From: Tritrichomonas musculus
Lineage: Eukaryota > Parabasalia > Tritrichomonadida > Tritrichomonadidae
Length of the DNA stretch: 64,000 bases
NCBI GenBank assembly: GCA_039105265.1
Contig: JAPFFF010000008.1
Span: forward strand, 2,976,001-3,040,000
Direction: 5' to 3'
Below are positions 21,445-31,510 of this stretch, piece by piece. Each line of letters begins with the position of its first letter. Position 1 is the first letter of the stretch. Both the position numbers and the translations under genes were made by a program. Under the pieces are notes generated by a model. The model searched no databases and was not told the origin of the DNA. It saw only the letters and a program-made list of their open reading frames with translations.

Positions 21445-23612
21445 TTATTTTATCCCGCTTTCTTAAAAGTATGTGTATATTTAATGATTTTTTATAGGTT
21501 TATTAAAATTTTATATCTTTAAAGATAGTTCAAAGATAACTTTTTGAGCTAGTTTTATGTAATTCGTCATTGATGAGTGTTCAATAGTATTATTTTATAA
21601 TCATTTATGAATTGTATATATTACAAATCAAATTGAATTTTCATTACAAAGTTCATAAAATTTTTTCTATAGATTTTAACCATGATAATGACATCGCACA
21701 AGGTATTGCACAAATGAATAAATCTTTGTTTTATTCATAAAAATCAAAATATCAAAAAATGATTAAAGAAGGGGTGAAGCTCGGTATTTTCAATACGATT
21801 TCTCCCATTTTATAACATTATATTTTTGATATATAGTTAAAATAAAATATCATATTTTTATTTATTTTTATATGGCCTATTTTGAGAAACAGTAATCCCA
21901 TTTTAATTTTTGGATGAAAACTTCCGCTTTAACCAATTCCAGACCATATGAATTATCTTCTCAATGAATAAAGAATGAATTTCATCATTTTAACAGTGTT
22001 TTTTAAAATAACAATATTAATAATAAAAAATCGGGTTGGTCCTTATTTCATGATGAATATGATTTCCAGTAAATCTCAAATTCCTGAAAATTACAATTTA
22101 ATATGATATATATCTCGGTATTTGATATTTCCGGCAATTTGATATTTCCCGGAATTTAATATATCTCAGAATAATTTATATTGTGTAAATTTTATTCATA
22201 TTCAATAAAACGCATATAATTAAATAATTAATTATTGTTTTCCCATAAATAGATAGATATACATATTATCATACAATTAATTACGGTTAAATATAATTAC
22301 AAACCATATTAAATAAAAAAGAAAATCAACAAAATAACAATTATTACTTAAACAAACATGCATTATAATGAGATATTGAAAAATTATCATTTCGATATAA
22401 TAAAATCTTATCTACTCAATTTTTTTTATTTATTTTAAATGTTTTATGATTTTAACTTTTTCAGATGATTATACAAGATAAAATGAATTAATGATTTATA
22501 TGGACAATTTTGAGAAAAATGAACTTTTTTGATAATTATTTTTGAATAAAGTAGACTTATTACTAATTTCAAATATCCTTCAATATTTCTATGAACACTA
22601 ATAATATATTATATTAGTTATTTCAAAACTAATTATATATTGAAGGTTGTTTGAAAAAAGCTTTCAATCGGGGCCATTTTGTGAGTTCTCAATTTGCATC
22701 AAAATATTATATGTGTTACTTGAAATAATGATCGTTTTCATTGAAATTTCAAATTTCGACTATCATTTGGAGATAATGAGTTTTTATAATTAAATTTTCT
22801 TATAATAATAGCTCATAATGATCGAATATTCCCGTTTGCATAACCAAATCAATTGAAAATTCGAATGAACTACTCACTGAATAGAGTACTATAATATCTA
22901 AATATTTTGGACAGATACATGATAATTTCAAAATACCCTTTTACTAAAAATATGTATAAATTATCAATCATTTTTGACTCTGTGTACCCTTTAATTAATT
23001 AATAATAATAAGAGATTTATAATTTATGCCATTATATAGATATTTTATTTAATTAATTGGAGAAAAGTTTTTTGAAAATTGAGAAATTTAATTAATGTTA
23101 TAAACATTATTAAAAAAACTATTTTATATTTTTTCCTAATATATTTTTCAATATAAAACTATTTTTTAATTTTCAAAAAACAAAAAATAAACATATCAAA
23201 AAACAGATTTATTGAAAAATTCAAAGAATTTGTTGATCGTTCTCCTCAAATAATTATAAATAATTGAATGAAATTCAGAGGATGAGATGTATAATTAAAG
23301 ATTTTATTTAAATGGAAAATAATCTGTTATTTCAAAATTAGTCATTTGAATATCTTATTTTTTATTATTTAAAATTGAAATTTATTTAATAATTATCATT
23401 AAAATAATATTTATATTTATATTATATAAAAACATTTGTTTTAAAAGAAAATTTTAAAGATATATGAATAGAAATTCATTATATATTCCGTTGATATTTT
23501 TCCATATTCTATCAATTTAAATTGAGGTAAAAAATTCTGAAATGAAATTTAACAAATTGAATTAAACCTAAATCTATAAAATAAAAAAACAGTTTCCTAA
23601 TATTGGCATTTA
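21445..23612. other. Long intergenic region
   Basis: No supported ORF. A degenerate 17-18-bp tandem element (TATTTGATATTTCCGG-like, about three copies) lies at about 22,119-22,172, and the first copy of a 52-bp direct repeat at 23060-23111. Confidence 0.55.
23060..23111. repeat. 52-bp direct repeat, copy 1
   Basis: Identical to 24125-24176, beginning GAGAAAAGTTTTTTG. The two copies are 1065 bp apart and flank the 23613-23945 ORF. Confidence 0.95.
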
Positions 23613-23945
23613 ATGCAATATTCAACTATTCCCGAGGACTTGTCAACAAACTTTTGCGAAACAAAAAATTCAGTTACTTTCCCTTCATACCCATATTATG
23701 GTATATATTCAAGAGATCCATGTGAAATCTCCAAAACGCTTGTACGTCCCCGTGCACCAACATTCAATAAATCTGCGATTTCTCAATGGAAAGTTCAAGT
23801 TACTTTAAGCAAGAAATGGGAAGATAATCAAATTAATCAGGATAATGCCCATAATGAATCTACGACCCCAGAATCACCTATAATCTCCAACCGATATTCA
23901 TTGAGTTATAGAAGCTGCAATCATCGAATTGTGTCATTGTTTTAA
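23613..23945 (+). CDS. Small protein of unknown function
   Basis: 110 aa starting MQYSTIPEDL, with a mixed composition that is not just AT-driven (PSYPYYGIYSRDPCEI, VRPRAPTF, WKVQVTLSKKW). That makes a real gene more likely than chance. No domain, signal peptide or membrane segment is recognised. It lies alone between two copies of a 52-bp perfect repeat. The start is the first ATG in the frame. Confidence 0.55.
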   Translation: MQYSTIPEDLSTNFCETKNSVTFPSYPYYGIYSRDPCEISKTLVRPRAPTFNKSAISQWKVQVTLSKKWEDNQINQDNAHNESTTPESPIISNRYSLSYRSCNHRIVSLF

Positions 23946-24840
23946 TGTTTTAACCTTTTAATTTTATTTTTTATTATTTATTTTTCGGATTATTTTTAAA
24001 GTTATTCATTTAGTCTCATTTTATTTGATCTTTATTTATAGCAGGTTTTATTTTTTCTCATTGAAGTCTCCTTTTCAAAAAAGACTTTTGAAATAAAAAT
24101 TGAGAGAAAAGCATTTTAAAAATTGAGAAAAGTTTTTTGAAAATTGAGAAATTTAATTAATGTTATAAACATTATTGAATCGCTTGAAAGTTATAACTTG
24201 TATGCATTAAAATCCTTCCCGAATGTAGATGATAATATTTTTTATGTTTGTTTTTTGGTTTATTTAATAATTATGCAATAAACTTTTAAAACAAGCTATT
24301 TCTGCATGAAATCATGTTATCATACTATAAAATTGATTAGCATTAGATATATTAAATCGTTATGATATTGTGGAAAAAATATAAATAAAGTAATTTGAAT
24401 TATTCTAAAAATGTAACTTTATTTGGAAATAAATGTATTATAATTCATTCAATTTTCTTTGCATGGTATTAGATTCCACTTTGTAGGAAATTTTTGAGAT
24501 CAATTGCATAAGTAATAGAGGAAATAATATTTCATTATTTTATTGTTTTGTATTAACTGCGAATAGTTATGAATAATGAATAGATGTGAAAAGGGAAAGT
24601 TACCAACCAAATTATTTGAAAATAAGTATCAAAAAGAACTATGTCTACTCATTAAACTGCATGATACTGTTTCCCATTTCAAGTATCAATATTTATTGTA
24701 CAATTCATATCTCTCTTTTTTTCAATACTTAAAAAAGAATATTTGATTTTATTGCAATGCAATTTACAACATATTATTCTCCTTTAACTAGAAGGTGAGA
24801 ATTTATGAAATGCAACTTACAACATATTTTTTTTGTTAAA
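23946..24840. other. Intergenic region with second 52-bp repeat copy
   Basis: No supported gene. Copy 2 of the repeat lies at 24125-24176. The short reverse ORF 24774-24977 is antisense to the end of the next gene and is not supported. Confidence 0.55.
24125..24176. repeat. 52-bp direct repeat, copy 2
   Basis: Perfect copy of 23060-23111 on the same strand. Confidence 0.95.
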
Positions 24841-25743
24841 CTAGGCTGTATCAGATAATTTAATAATATGTGGAGCGTTGGAGTTATTCTCAACAGGATG
24901 CGTTTGATTATGAGGATTAACAGTAATATCAATGCTATTGAATTGTTCCTCATCTTCTTCTTCAGTAACATACTCATACCCTTGGTCTAAATCAAAGTTT
25001 AATCTTTCTTCATTGTTTTGTGGCGGGTTGGGCTGTGATTGATTATTGGTATTTAATAATTGTTCAGTATCGTTATTATTATTTGAATTGTTTTGTTCAT
25101 TATCTAAATTAGCAAAATCACTTTGATCATTGCTTGTAATAAGAGGATTATTATTATCTTTAGCATTACGCGAAGAATTTTTGTTTTTAGATGAAATTGA
25201 TATACACATAATTACGAATATAATAAAGATAACTACGTAAGGAGCCAAAATGCCAACATAAATATCGTAAGTTTCTGTAGTGCGCTTTCGAACATATTTT
25301 GAAATTTGCCATTGTGGATTATTTAAATAGCACAATGATTTTGAATCATTTATTGCTTGTAGATTCCTTTGGCAATAATCATTTATATCAGAGATGTATT
25401 TTTTAGATGATTGCTCTGTAGATAAAGATAAAGTTATAAATGATAGAGCAAAAGACATAACTGTTGAAACAAAAAAAAATTGAGAAATGAAATAGTTATC
25501 TGACATTATGCCAAAAATGCAAAATATAATAAAAATTAATGAGGCAAAAGCAAAAAGAATTGAAAATATGTTAGAAATCAATATATTTGCACCAATAGCA
25601 TTTATCCAAAATGAAGAACTTGTAATGATTATCCAATAAATTGAGCAAGTTATAATACCAACTGGAAAAATGCTAAGTAAAAATCGAATATAAAAAATAA
25701 TTTCCATTTTATCTTTTTGTAATTCTTGCCTTGAGCGTTGCAT
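24841..25743 (-). CDS. Tetraspanin-like four-pass membrane protein
   Basis: 300 aa. Three hydrophobic segments crowd the first 107 residues (about 17-40, 50-78, 84-107), then a loop of about 55 residues with two cysteines (DYCQRN, SLCYLNNP), a fourth segment (about 163-186), and a long polar Asn/Gln-rich tail ending HIIKLSDTA. The short first loops, larger fourth-side loop and cytosolic tail follow the tetraspanin plan, and trichomonads have a tetraspanin family. The CCG motif is absent, so this is a topological call. The start is supported by an initiator-like TCACAA just upstream. Confidence 0.5.
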   Translation of the reverse strand: MQRSRQELQKDKMEIIFYIRFLLSIFPVGIITCSIYWIIITSSSFWINAIGANILISNIFSILFAFASLIFIIFCIFGIMSDNYFISQFFFVSTVMSFALSFITLSLSTEQSSKKYISDINDYCQRNLQAINDSKSLCYLNNPQWQISKYVRKRTTETYDIYVGILAPYVVIFIIFVIMCISISSKNKNSSRNAKDNNNPLITSNDQSDFANLDNEQNNSNNNNDTEQLLNTNNQSQPNPPQNNEERLNFDLDQGYEYVTEEEDEEQFNSIDITVNPHNQTHPVENNSNAPHIIKLSDTA

Positions 25744-25745
25744 TA

Positions 25746-25751
25746 TTGTGA
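25746..25751 (-). promoter_or_regulatory. Initiator-like TCACAA
   Basis: Reads TTTCACAATAATG on the reverse strand, immediately before ATG 25743. Confidence 0.45.
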
Positions 25752-25919
25752 AATTAATACTTTGTTTGAAATTTTTAAACGTAATAGTTTAAAATTTCAA
25801 TCAGATGATTCCCATTGTATTCTATTCATCTCAGAAGCATAATCATTGTCATTAATAATAGAGGTATTTCAATTTTAAAATAAGGGATGTTAACTACTTT
25901 TTTTCTTTATCTACATAAC

Positions 25920-26384
25920 TTAAGGGACTAGTTTCCATTTTTTTTGTAAACTTATCAATATTGAATGAACTCATAGAATTAAACTTTGAAAGATAGCTTT
26001 TCGGAAAAAGATTTGGTCAAATATAATAAATTTTTCTCCTTAACGATCATTTTTATACTATTTTAGTAACTTTTTGAATGGATATTTTTTTTTTTTAAAT
26101 AAAACCAGTAAGAAACATTAATTAAAAAAAATATAAAATAAATTGATAAATAATAATTTATTAAAATAATAAAAAAATATTTCGTTTTTTCTTTTACAAT
26201 AGAAAATTATTATATTATCAAGTTTTTTTTATTAACCTAGCATATTTGATGTATAAATAAAATAATATGTGAATATTAAAATCTAGATCAAACTATTTAA
26301 TATAGTTTTCAGTCAAAAAAAATACTTTGTTTTTTGTGAGAACACATAGAATATTTTAATTCAAATTGGAAACTAGTCCCTTAA
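25920..26384. mobile_element. Short TIR element (465 bp) in the intergenic region
   Basis: Perfect 18-bp inverted ends, TTAAGGGACTAGTTTCCA at 25920-25937 and its complement at 26367-26384. No ORF inside. If TTAA is the duplicated target, the ends are GGGACTAG and the element is piggyBac-like. If TA is the target, the ends are AGGGACTAG, as in Tc1/mariner. The sequence alone cannot decide. Confidence 0.75.
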
Positions 26385-26604
26385 AAATTTTGTTAATTTA
26401 TTTACCTCAAGACCATAAGCTATTGAACTCAATAAACACTTTGGAAAATCTTGTATTTACAAAAAAAAAAAAAAAAATATACTGCTAAGAAGATTTTTCA
26501 AAAATTAAATATTGAAAATATATAAGAGTTGAGAAAAATCGCTAATACAAGCTGGTATTAAATAAGAATTTTAAATAAATAAGCAAATTACAAAATAAAA
26601 ATTT

Positions 26605-27269
26605 TTATAATTTCAGAATAGAGTCTATGATTTCTTGTAGAGGAGCAAGCTGATCTTGTGGGATCATATTAAATTCTTTGGAGAATAAGATAAACTGTTT
26701 AAAAGAAGTGTTCCAATGGGGGAGAGTACCAAGCTCTTCAAAATTATCCATATGGTAATAATAGCAGTGAGCATATATCCTAAAAAGACGCCTCATTATA
26801 TTTTTGACAACTGACTCAAAATTCTTTGGAAATGGAACTCCTATTGAAGACGGAAAGATTTGTTCGTTTTCAAGTTGGTCATCAACCCAATCCATTAAAA
26901 GGCCAATATATACACAAGCTGGAAGATCGACAGGTTTTGGATATTTCTGACCATCGCACCACCTATACTGGTAATTAGGTCCGGCTGTCATTGTTGGACA
27001 AGATTGTTTTGTACAAAATTCAGTAATTGTTGCATAAAGCATTGATAACTGGTTGTAAAAATCAACAACGTTCACTGCTAACCATTCATTAAGGTCTTCA
27101 CCTTCGGGAAGCTGAACAGCTTCTTTCATATTACCTAAACCTAAGGTTTCAATTTTCTTATTTTCTAGTTTTAGCAGGCGGGGATTATTAGGATGCTTCT
27201 TTAATGGACGAAATGTTTTTTTATTATCTCTAGAATGTTAGAAATTAAAACAAACAAAACCTTGCTCAT
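26605..27269 (-). CDS. MOB1: Mob1/phocein kinase activator, with one 26-nt intron
   Basis: Spliced product about 212 aa (human MOB1 is 216). Motifs: TLGLGN, LPEGEDLNEWLAVNVVDFYN, EFCTKQSCPTM (two Cys zinc ligands), IGVPFPKNF, RIYAHCYYYHMDNF (two His ligands), and a LAPLQEIID end. Mob1 binds and activates NDR/LATS kinases in the Hippo and mitotic-exit pathways. The long exon lacks a plausible start. On the reverse strand exon 1 is ATG 27269 to 27256, the intron 27255-27230 (GTTTGT ... CTAACATTCTAG), and exon 2 runs from 27229, giving MSKVLDNKKTFRPLKK, which matches the family N-terminus. Family is certain; the splice is inferred from motif and frame. Confidence 0.93.
27230..27255 (-). other. 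26-nt spliceosomal intron in Mob1
   Basis: 5' end GTTTGT, 3' end CTAACATTCTAG, in which a branch-site-like CTAAC is fused to the acceptor as in other trichomonad introns. Its removal joins frames to give the conserved Mob1 start. Left in, the ATG frame does not continue into the Mob1 frame. Confidence 0.7.
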
Positions 27270-27917
27270 TTTGGAAACTGTTATTATTCTTTCACAAAAT
27301 ATGATCGTTTACTAACCTTTTTTTGAATAGATATGGATGGAATTTAATTTCATATTCCCATTGCATTTATATTAAATAATATATTAAATAAAAATCATAA
27401 ATTTTAATCAAGAAATTTTTCATGATTACGTTTTTAATAACATTTTAAAATAATTGAAATTTTGAATATTTTACATCTTTTTCTTTTGTTTTTGTTGTTC
27501 AAAAAGAACAATATTTACTTTGTAGCCACTTTATTTTTTGGGTAGATTTGTATGAAAAATATAATTTATATCATTCTTTTGAAATATAAATATATTATTT
27601 TTGAATTTCATTGATCACTTCCTCAGATTTTAAAATAATTTTTTATTTTCTTTATAAATGTTTGGTTTTTGAATGATATTTTTTTATTCCTGAGATCATT
27701 GATGGTATATTTTAAATATTATATTTGGTTTCAAAAACGAAAGTTTGGGTTAAATATTGAAAAAAAATTTTTTTATCTTTTGTAATTTTGAAATAAATAA
27801 CTTTTTCTGTGATAGATATTGAAAAAGTTAGATAATTCACCATACCAGTAAATTTCAACTTAAAAATTAACTTGTTTTTAAATTTTCCGAAATATAAATT
27901 TATCTATCTCTTCAAAA
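27270..27917. other. Divergent intergenic region
   Basis: No ORF. It lies between the reverse Mob1 gene and the forward Sec7-PH gene and probably holds both promoters. Confidence 0.6.
27912..27917 (+). promoter_or_regulatory. Initiator-like TCAAAA
   Basis: TCTTCAAAAATG joins directly onto ATG 27918, so the 5' untranslated region would be very short. Confidence 0.45.
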
Positions 27918-30146
27918 ATGTCTCAGAGTGATAAGGAATCTTCTGATGTTTCTGGTTCATCTGATCCATCTGATTCATCAAATCAATCAGATTCAGACGA
28001 TTCCTATTCAACAGAAAAATCAAATTCAGAAGAAGAGAATTCAAATCAGAGTTCAAAAGAAGCAACTAAAAAGGATCCCTCCAAACAACTGGAATCAGTA
28101 AAAAATGACAAAATTCAAAATAGTAATTCAAATTCTACAGATAATAGTTCAGAATCCGACGATGATCAAAGCGCAGAATCATCCCAAAATAAAAACGCAC
28201 AATCTAATTTAGAGGAAAAAATAAAAAGCCAATCTAATTCAAATACAGATTCTGAAGATTCAGAAAAAAAACCAAAGTCTAAAAACGAAACGAATAAAAA
28301 TTCAGAAACAGAATCTGGTTATCCGTCTGATTCAGATAGTGATTCAAAATCCAAAGAAGAAACAAATCAAAAAACAAAATCCGACTCTGAATCCCAAGAT
28401 TCAGACAACAAAACAAAGCTCAAAGCCAGCCAAAACTCAGACTCCAAATCAAGTGATCAAACATCTTCAGAATCAGAAAACAAATCAGAACCTAAAAACG
28501 AAGCTAAGAATCCTACCATTGATTATACCTCAGATGAAGAAAGTGAGCCAGAACTTAAAAAAGAAGTAAAGCAATCATCTCAATCTCATGATTCTTCAGA
28601 CTCAGAAGAAAAGCCAGTCAATAAAGAATCCAAGCCAAATCAAAAAAATTCTTCTGTAGAAAATCAAAGCGCACAACAAGTTAAAAAGAGATCAGATTTT
28701 GAATCTCTTTATCAGGCTTCAACAGATTCAGAGCAAGACAATAATGATAAAGGCAAAGCGCCAAGAGAAAGATCAGGAACTACAACTAAAATTGTTCAGT
28801 CCGAAAAAGATAAGAAAGATAAATCTAAAAATACAAGGAAATCTGCACTAGATGAAAAAGCAAAGCAAAAGAAATCAGTGATTGAAGAGAAAGACTCTGC
28901 TAAACGTTCTCCAAAGAAAAATAAGAAAACAGATGATAAAGGCAAAGTAGAAGAAAAAACTACTGCAAGAAAATCAAAGAAACCATCTTTACACACTAGC
29001 AACAGACGTTCAAAACGTCAATCTCGTAAAAAAGATGGATCTGATGATGACGACGAATATGAATATGAATATAGTACTGATAATAATAATGCCCGTGCCA
29101 GTAAGCAAAAGCGTAAATCAAGTCCACGCAGTACGTCGCAAATGTCTGATGAAGAAATTGATGAAGCAATTGAACGTGAAGACGCCGAAATTGAAGCAGT
29201 TTATCAATTTAATACACGTAAAAATGTCTCAAAGTTATGCTCCTATTTCAATGCAGAAGAAACGCCAGAAGGAATTGCACATGTTATACGATCTACAAAA
29301 GGATTAAATGGTGAGGTTATTGGTGATTATCTTGGGAAAAAAGAAAACTTAAAAATACTTAGTGCATATTTTATGGAAGTTGATATGAAATGTGGATATA
29401 TCGAAGCAATGCGACGATCATTAAGCGGGCCAATGTTTTTACCAGGTGAAGGACAAATTATTGATCGTATTTTACAAGAATTTGCAAATTGCTATGTTCA
29501 ACAAAATCCTGGTAAATATTCAAATGCAGATGAATTATATGTTTTATCTTTTGCCTTAGTTATGCTCAATTCAGATTTACATAATCGTAACGTTCAAAAT
29601 AGAATGACAGTTAAAGACTTTATAAGAAATACTAGACATCTACTATCAGCTTCTGATGTTACTGATAAAGAATTAACAGAAATGTACAATGAAATTCAAT
29701 CAACGCCGTTTTCATTTACAAATCATTCAAACGATTTTTGGTGGGAAGTTGCTCCGAAGATCCGTGGTTATCTTCAAAAAAGATCAGAGCATTCTTTTAC
29801 AAAATGGACAAAGAAATATTTCGTTTTGACAAATTCTTGCCTTTATTACTTCAGAGATGATAACCCAGCCAATGAAGGGAATCCTTTGGGCGTTATTCAA
29901 TTAACTGAGGTTGAAGTAAATGCAGATAAAGATCCTTTAACTATCAAAATTACAGCTGTAAACGATGAAATTTCATATGTTAAATTCAAAAAAATACCTA
30001 AAGCAGTGAAAGGAATTAAAAAAATTTCTTTTAAGGCTCCAGATAGAGCATCTGCATCCAGATGGTTACACAGAATTAAAAAGTCAGCTATTATGAGCAA
30101 TTTCTTGGGCGAAAAAATGAATGAGAATATGGATCAAAAAATGTAA
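27918..30146 (+). CDS. ARF guanine-nucleotide exchange factor (Sec7 plus PH domain)
   Basis: 742 aa. Residues 1-430 are a low-complexity Ser/Asp/Glu/Lys-rich tail with SDSE-type runs, likely disordered and phosphorylated. A Sec7 domain follows at about 432-610, with FLPGEGQIIDRIL carrying the catalytic glutamic finger (Glu near 511) and VLSFALVMLNSDLHNRNV. A PH domain covers about 615-730 (GYLQKRSEHSFTKWTKKYFV to the final Trp helix SRWLHRIKK). The order Sec7-PH is that of cytohesin/ARNO. The protein should load GTP on ARF GTPases at membranes recognised by the PH domain. Known cytohesins have a short coiled coil instead of this long tail. The stop is in TAAA context. Confidence 0.92.
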   Translation: MSQSDKESSDVSGSSDPSDSSNQSDSDDSYSTEKSNSEEENSNQSSKEATKKDPSKQLESVKNDKIQNSNSNSTDNSSESDDDQSAESSQNKNAQSNLEEKIKSQSNSNTDSEDSEKKPKSKNETNKNSETESGYPSDSDSDSKSKEETNQKTKSDSESQDSDNKTKLKASQNSDSKSSDQTSSESENKSEPKNEAKNPTIDYTSDEESEPELKKEVKQSSQSHDSSDSEEKPVNKESKPNQKNSSVENQSAQQVKKRSDFESLYQASTDSEQDNNDKGKAPRERSGTTTKIVQSEKDKKDKSKNTRKSALDEKAKQKKSVIEEKDSAKRSPKKNKKTDDKGKVEEKTTARKSKKPSLHTSNRRSKRQSRKKDGSDDDDEYEYEYSTDNNNARASKQKRKSSPRSTSQMSDEEIDEAIEREDAEIEAVYQFNTRKNVSKLCSYFNAEETPEGIAHVIRSTKGLNGEVIGDYLGKKENLKILSAYFMEVDMKCGYIEAMRRSLSGPMFLPGEGQIIDRILQEFANCYVQQNPGKYSNADELYVLSFALVMLNSDLHNRNVQNRMTVKDFIRNTRHLLSASDVTDKELTEMYNEIQSTPFSFTNHSNDFWWEVAPKIRGYLQKRSEHSFTKWTKKYFVLTNSCLYYFRDDNPANEGNPLGVIQLTEVEVNADKDPLTIKITAVNDEISYVKFKKIPKAVKGIKKISFKAPDRASASRWLHRIKKSAIMSNFLGEKMNENMDQKM

Positions 30147-30342
30147 ATTATTCTATATTTTAAATGTCTCCTAAAATTTTATTTGTGATTATAATTTTTT
30201 TTTTAAAATCTTTAGAATAGTGTTGGTTTTTCTAAATTTTGAATAGTCTATTCATAGAAAAAGTTCAATAACAAGCTTTTCCCTTAAAATTCAGAGTTAA
30301 AATTTTCCAATTTTTACATGACAAAATTTTATATATTATAAA

Positions 30343-31224
30343 ATGGAAGTATATGTTAAAAATGTTCGTGAAAAAAATGCAATTACAGTTCTTCTTCAAC
30401 CAGAATCCACTGTTCTTGATTTAAAAAATGTTTTAGGTGAAAAATATGGTGTTCCAACTTCTAAAATCAAGTTAATATTTAATTCAATTCTTTTAAAGGA
30501 TGACACACAGCCTGTTATTGAAATTGATTTTGAAGAAAACTTGCCTATCAATTTTTATGTACAGGCACCTAGTAAAAAAGATCAGCCTCAAACTCAATCA
30601 CAAGTGCAGCCTCAAATTCAACCACAAGTGCAGCCCCAAATTCAACCACAAGTGCAGCCCCAAATTCAACCACAAGTGCAGCCCCAAATTCAACCACAAG
30701 TGCAGCCCCAAATTCAACCACAAGTGCAGCCCCAAATTCAACCACAAGTGCAGCCCCAAATTCAACCACAAGTGCAGCCCCAAATTCAAATAACAGGATC
30801 AGTATCGCCATCGCAGCCAATAATAACTATATCTCAACCACAAACGCAATTATCACCTAATCAATGGGAAATCGATTATATAAATCAATTAGTAAAAGCA
30901 AATTATGGACCGAATTATAAAGCCGAAATAACTGGCAAGCAAGGAAACCGGTGGATTGTAAAAGTAACTAGTAATGATATAGGTACCATAAACTCTCCAC
31001 AAGAAATTGAGAATATGAAAGAAAGTTTAATGCAGATTTACAATGAAATGGATGCTGAAGATCAAAATAAAGTAAATATGCTAAAAGATATTGGTGTTGA
31101 TTTTTATGACGCTATTTATGCTTACACGTGCAATGGAAATGATTATGAAAGAGCAAAAGTGCATTGTATTCATGTTAAACAAACCATTGATGCATATAAA
31201 GCATATGGATTTGATATGGCTTAA
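30343..31224 (+). CDS. Ubiquitin-like/UBA protein with a QPQV-QPQI repeat linker
   Basis: 293 aa. Residues 1-75 form a ubiquitin-like fold (MEVYVKNVREKNAITVLLQP, VLDLKNVLGEKYGVP, IKLIFNSILLKDD). Residues 83-149 are tandem octapeptides QPQVQPQI encoded by near-identical 24-bp units. The C-terminal end (about 245-285) resembles a UBA domain (MLKDIGVDFYDAIYAYTCNG followed by DYERA). UBL-linker-UBA is the plan of proteasome shuttle factors such as Rad23, Dsk2 and Ddi1. No XPC-binding, STI1 or protease domain is seen, so no subfamily is assigned. The stop lies in TAAA context. Confidence 0.7.
   Translation: MEVYVKNVREKNAITVLLQPESTVLDLKNVLGEKYGVPTSKIKLIFNSILLKDDTQPVIEIDFEENLPINFYVQAPSKKDQPQTQSQVQPQIQPQVQPQIQPQVQPQIQPQVQPQIQPQVQPQIQPQVQPQIQPQVQPQIQPQVQPQIQITGSVSPSQPIITISQPQTQLSPNQWEIDYINQLVKANYGPNYKAEITGKQGNRWIVKVTSNDIGTINSPQEIENMKESLMQIYNEMDAEDQNKVNMLKDIGVDFYDAIYAYTCNGNDYERAKVHCIHVKQTIDAYKAYGFDMA
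30591..30789. repeat. 24-bp in-frame minisatellite
   Basis: About eight units of CAACCACAAGTGCAGCCCCA plus AATT, the inner ones identical. Translates as QPQVQPQI. Long ORFs on the opposite strand here are shadows of the repeat. Confidence 0.95.
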
Positions 31225-31510
31225 AATAATTGTTATAATCATATTTTTATAAAATTGTCTCTTTTAATTTTCACGTATTCGATGTTTATTCATTAATTAA
31301 ACGTATTCGATACTTAGTACTTTTAATATTAAATGAATATAATTCATCGACAATGTATCATCGAAATTAAAATTTGAATATCGAGTATATCAACATAAAT
31401 AACTTTAAGTAAAAAAGGATTTAGATTTAAAGAAAAATTTATTTATTTTAATTTAGCAAGCAAGTTTTAAGTTAATAAAAGTTAATAATGAAATCCAAAC
31501 GAACTTTTTG

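Noticed and set aside
30569-30820. Two long reverse-strand ORFs over the QPQV repeat
   Set aside because: They are repeat shadows; the forward frame has the ubiquitin-like and UBA ends and a proper start and stop.
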